Positions 36,229-37,113 of a DNA stretch of 37,113 nt are shown here, one piece after another. The notes under the pieces were generated by a model, which had not been told where the DNA came from, searched no databases, and worked only from the letters and a program-made list of their open reading frames with translations. Position numbers and translations under genes: made by a program. Location of the stretch: contig NZ_NFNY01000017.1 in assembly GCF_002179165.1 (NCBI RefSeq), positions 1 to 37,113 of the forward strand, given 5' to 3'. Position 1 is the first letter of the stretch; each line of letters opens with the position of its first letter. Origin of the DNA: Campylobacter jejuni. Its GTDB lineage: Bacteria > Campylobacterota > Campylobacteria > Campylobacterales > Campylobacteraceae.

Positions 36229-36990
36229 ATGAGAATCAATAAATTCATATCACACAATAGCCCTTATTCGCGTCGTGAAGCGGATGAGCTTATCAAGCAA
36301 GGTTTGGTAAAAATAAATAATAAAATAGCCCTTTTAAGTGATGAGGTTAAATTTGATGATAAAGTCTTCATAAAGGGCAAAATTTTGCGTAAAAAGACAC
36401 AATTTAGTGTTATTATTTACCATAAACAAAAAGGCGAGATTGTCAGTAAAAAAGATGATCGCGGAAGAAAAACCATTTATGATACTTTGCCTAAACAATT
36501 TAAAACTTGGCTAAGTGTAGGTAGGCTTGATTTTACTAGCGAAGGTTTGCTTTTGCTTACAGATTCTCCTGTGATTGCACATGCTTTGATGAATAGTGAT
36601 TTAGAAAGGGAGTATTATCTTAAGGTTAAAGGCGTGGTGAGTAAGCAAGTCATAGAGGCCATGCAAAATGGACTAGAAATTAAAAATGAAAAAAAAGGTG
36701 CACATACAAAGACAAAAATCACTTCTATGAGTTTTGCTCCTTTTATTGATTTTGAAATTTTTGGCTCAAGCGGTGGATACACTAAGCTAAGGGTGGTTAT
36801 AAATGAAGGTAAAAATAGAGAGCTTAGACGCTTTTTTGGGCATTTTGACTTAGAAGTGATGGATTTAAAACGCGTAGCTTTTGGTGCTTTAGATCTTGGA
36901 ATACTAAAAGCAGGAAAGCACCGCTATTTAGAAAATGGCGAATACGATAAACTAAGAGATTTTTTAAAAACAAATAATATATATTATTAA
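36229..36990 (+). CDS. rluB: Ribosomal large-subunit pseudouridine synthase (RsuA/RluB family)
   Basis: This 253-residue enzyme has an N-terminal S4 RNA-binding domain (MRINKFISHNSPYSRREADE, residues 1-60) and a catalytic domain with VGRLDFTSEGLLLLTDSP near residue 97, where Asp101 is the catalytic residue. GGYTKLRVVINEGKNRELRR near 184 is the family's basic C-terminal motif. It isomerises uridine in rRNA. RluB versus RsuA/RluE specificity is inferred. It follows rnj in C. jejuni (Cj1709c after Cj1710c, from memory), so the restriction pair is an insertion between them. The final 123 bp of the window hold no gene; TAATAT near 37089 may be a promoter for the next operon. Confidence 0.85.
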   Translation: MRINKFISHNSPYSRREADELIKQGLVKINNKIALLSDEVKFDDKVFIKGKILRKKTQFSVIIYHKQKGEIVSKKDDRGRKTIYDTLPKQFKTWLSVGRLDFTSEGLLLLTDSPVIAHALMNSDLEREYYLKVKGVVSKQVIEAMQNGLEIKNEKKGAHTKTKITSMSFAPFIDFEIFGSSGGYTKLRVVINEGKNRELRRFFGHFDLEVMDLKRVAFGALDLGILKAGKHRYLENGEYDKLRDFLKTNNIYY

Positions 36991-37113
36991 AATTTTTATT
37001 AGGTTATTTTTAGATCTTTACAAGAGTTAAAATAAAAAATTACAAAAATAAAATTTGAAAAATCAATTATTTTTTATTTTTAAAAATTTAATATTCTCAT
37101 CTTTAAGTGTGTA

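Overview
The window is AT-rich, tightly packed epsilon-proteobacterial chromosome. It is almost certainly Campylobacter of the jejuni/coli group. The dnaA-dnaN-gyrB block, sorAB, flgE2 with a sigma-54 box, metY-metA, queF, leuABCD, rlmN, ksgA, rnj and rluB match the arrangement I remember from C. jejuni around the replication origin, shown here in reverse orientation. I cannot fix the species from sequence alone.

Layout, left to right. (1) 1-2330: the start of an NhaC-like antiporter gene, then an apparent accessory insert holding a DUF1989 gene broken by an internal deletion and a YcsG-like NRAMP-family transporter. (2) 2444-4082: sulfite dehydrogenase genes sorA and sorB, ending in a strong hairpin. 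(3) 4133-9032: gyrB, dnaN and dnaA on the minus strand, with a DnaA-box cluster (candidate oriC) between dnaN and dnaA. (4) 9132-10674: ruvC, then about 1 kb holding two intact copies and one decayed copy of a small unit. Each intact unit encodes a 20-residue hydrophobic peptide on the minus strand, faces a conserved TATAAT on the plus strand, and has complementary mRNA ends. This looks like a duplicated type I toxin-antitoxin locus. (5) 10542-16642: sigma-54-driven flgE2, a long leader region with a small ORF and competing hairpins, metY, metA and a convergent flavoprotein gene. (6) 16799-21350: queF followed without a gap by a five-gene accessory operon: an atypical HPPY DNA methyltransferase, a DUF262 protein, a HEPN protein, an HNH endonuclease and a D12-class adenine methyltransferase. 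(7) 21391-28165: an outer-membrane protein gene, a conserved hypothetical gene, a Leu-rich leader peptide and leuABCD, and a GNAT acetyltransferase gene. (8) 28190-28639: four tRNA genes (Val, Ala, Ser, Met). (9) 28786-31539: a minus-strand run of a nucleosidase-like gene, rlmN, a 43-residue membrane peptide and a radical-SAM/SPASM gene interrupted by a G9 tract and a second frameshift. (10) 31629-36990: ksgA and rnj, a terminator, a type II restriction-modification pair with both genes frameshifted in A-runs, and rluB.

How the parts relate. Core functions are replication initiation, sulfite respiration, Met and Leu biosynthesis, RNA modification and decay. The accessory DNA sits between conserved genes: the DUF1989/NRAMP insert, the five-gene defence-like operon and the broken restriction-modification pair. 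The most interesting candidates are the DUF262-HEPN-HNH-methyltransferase operon, the Ibs-like peptide repeats beside ruvC, and the phase-variable radical-SAM gene behind the tiny membrane peptide.
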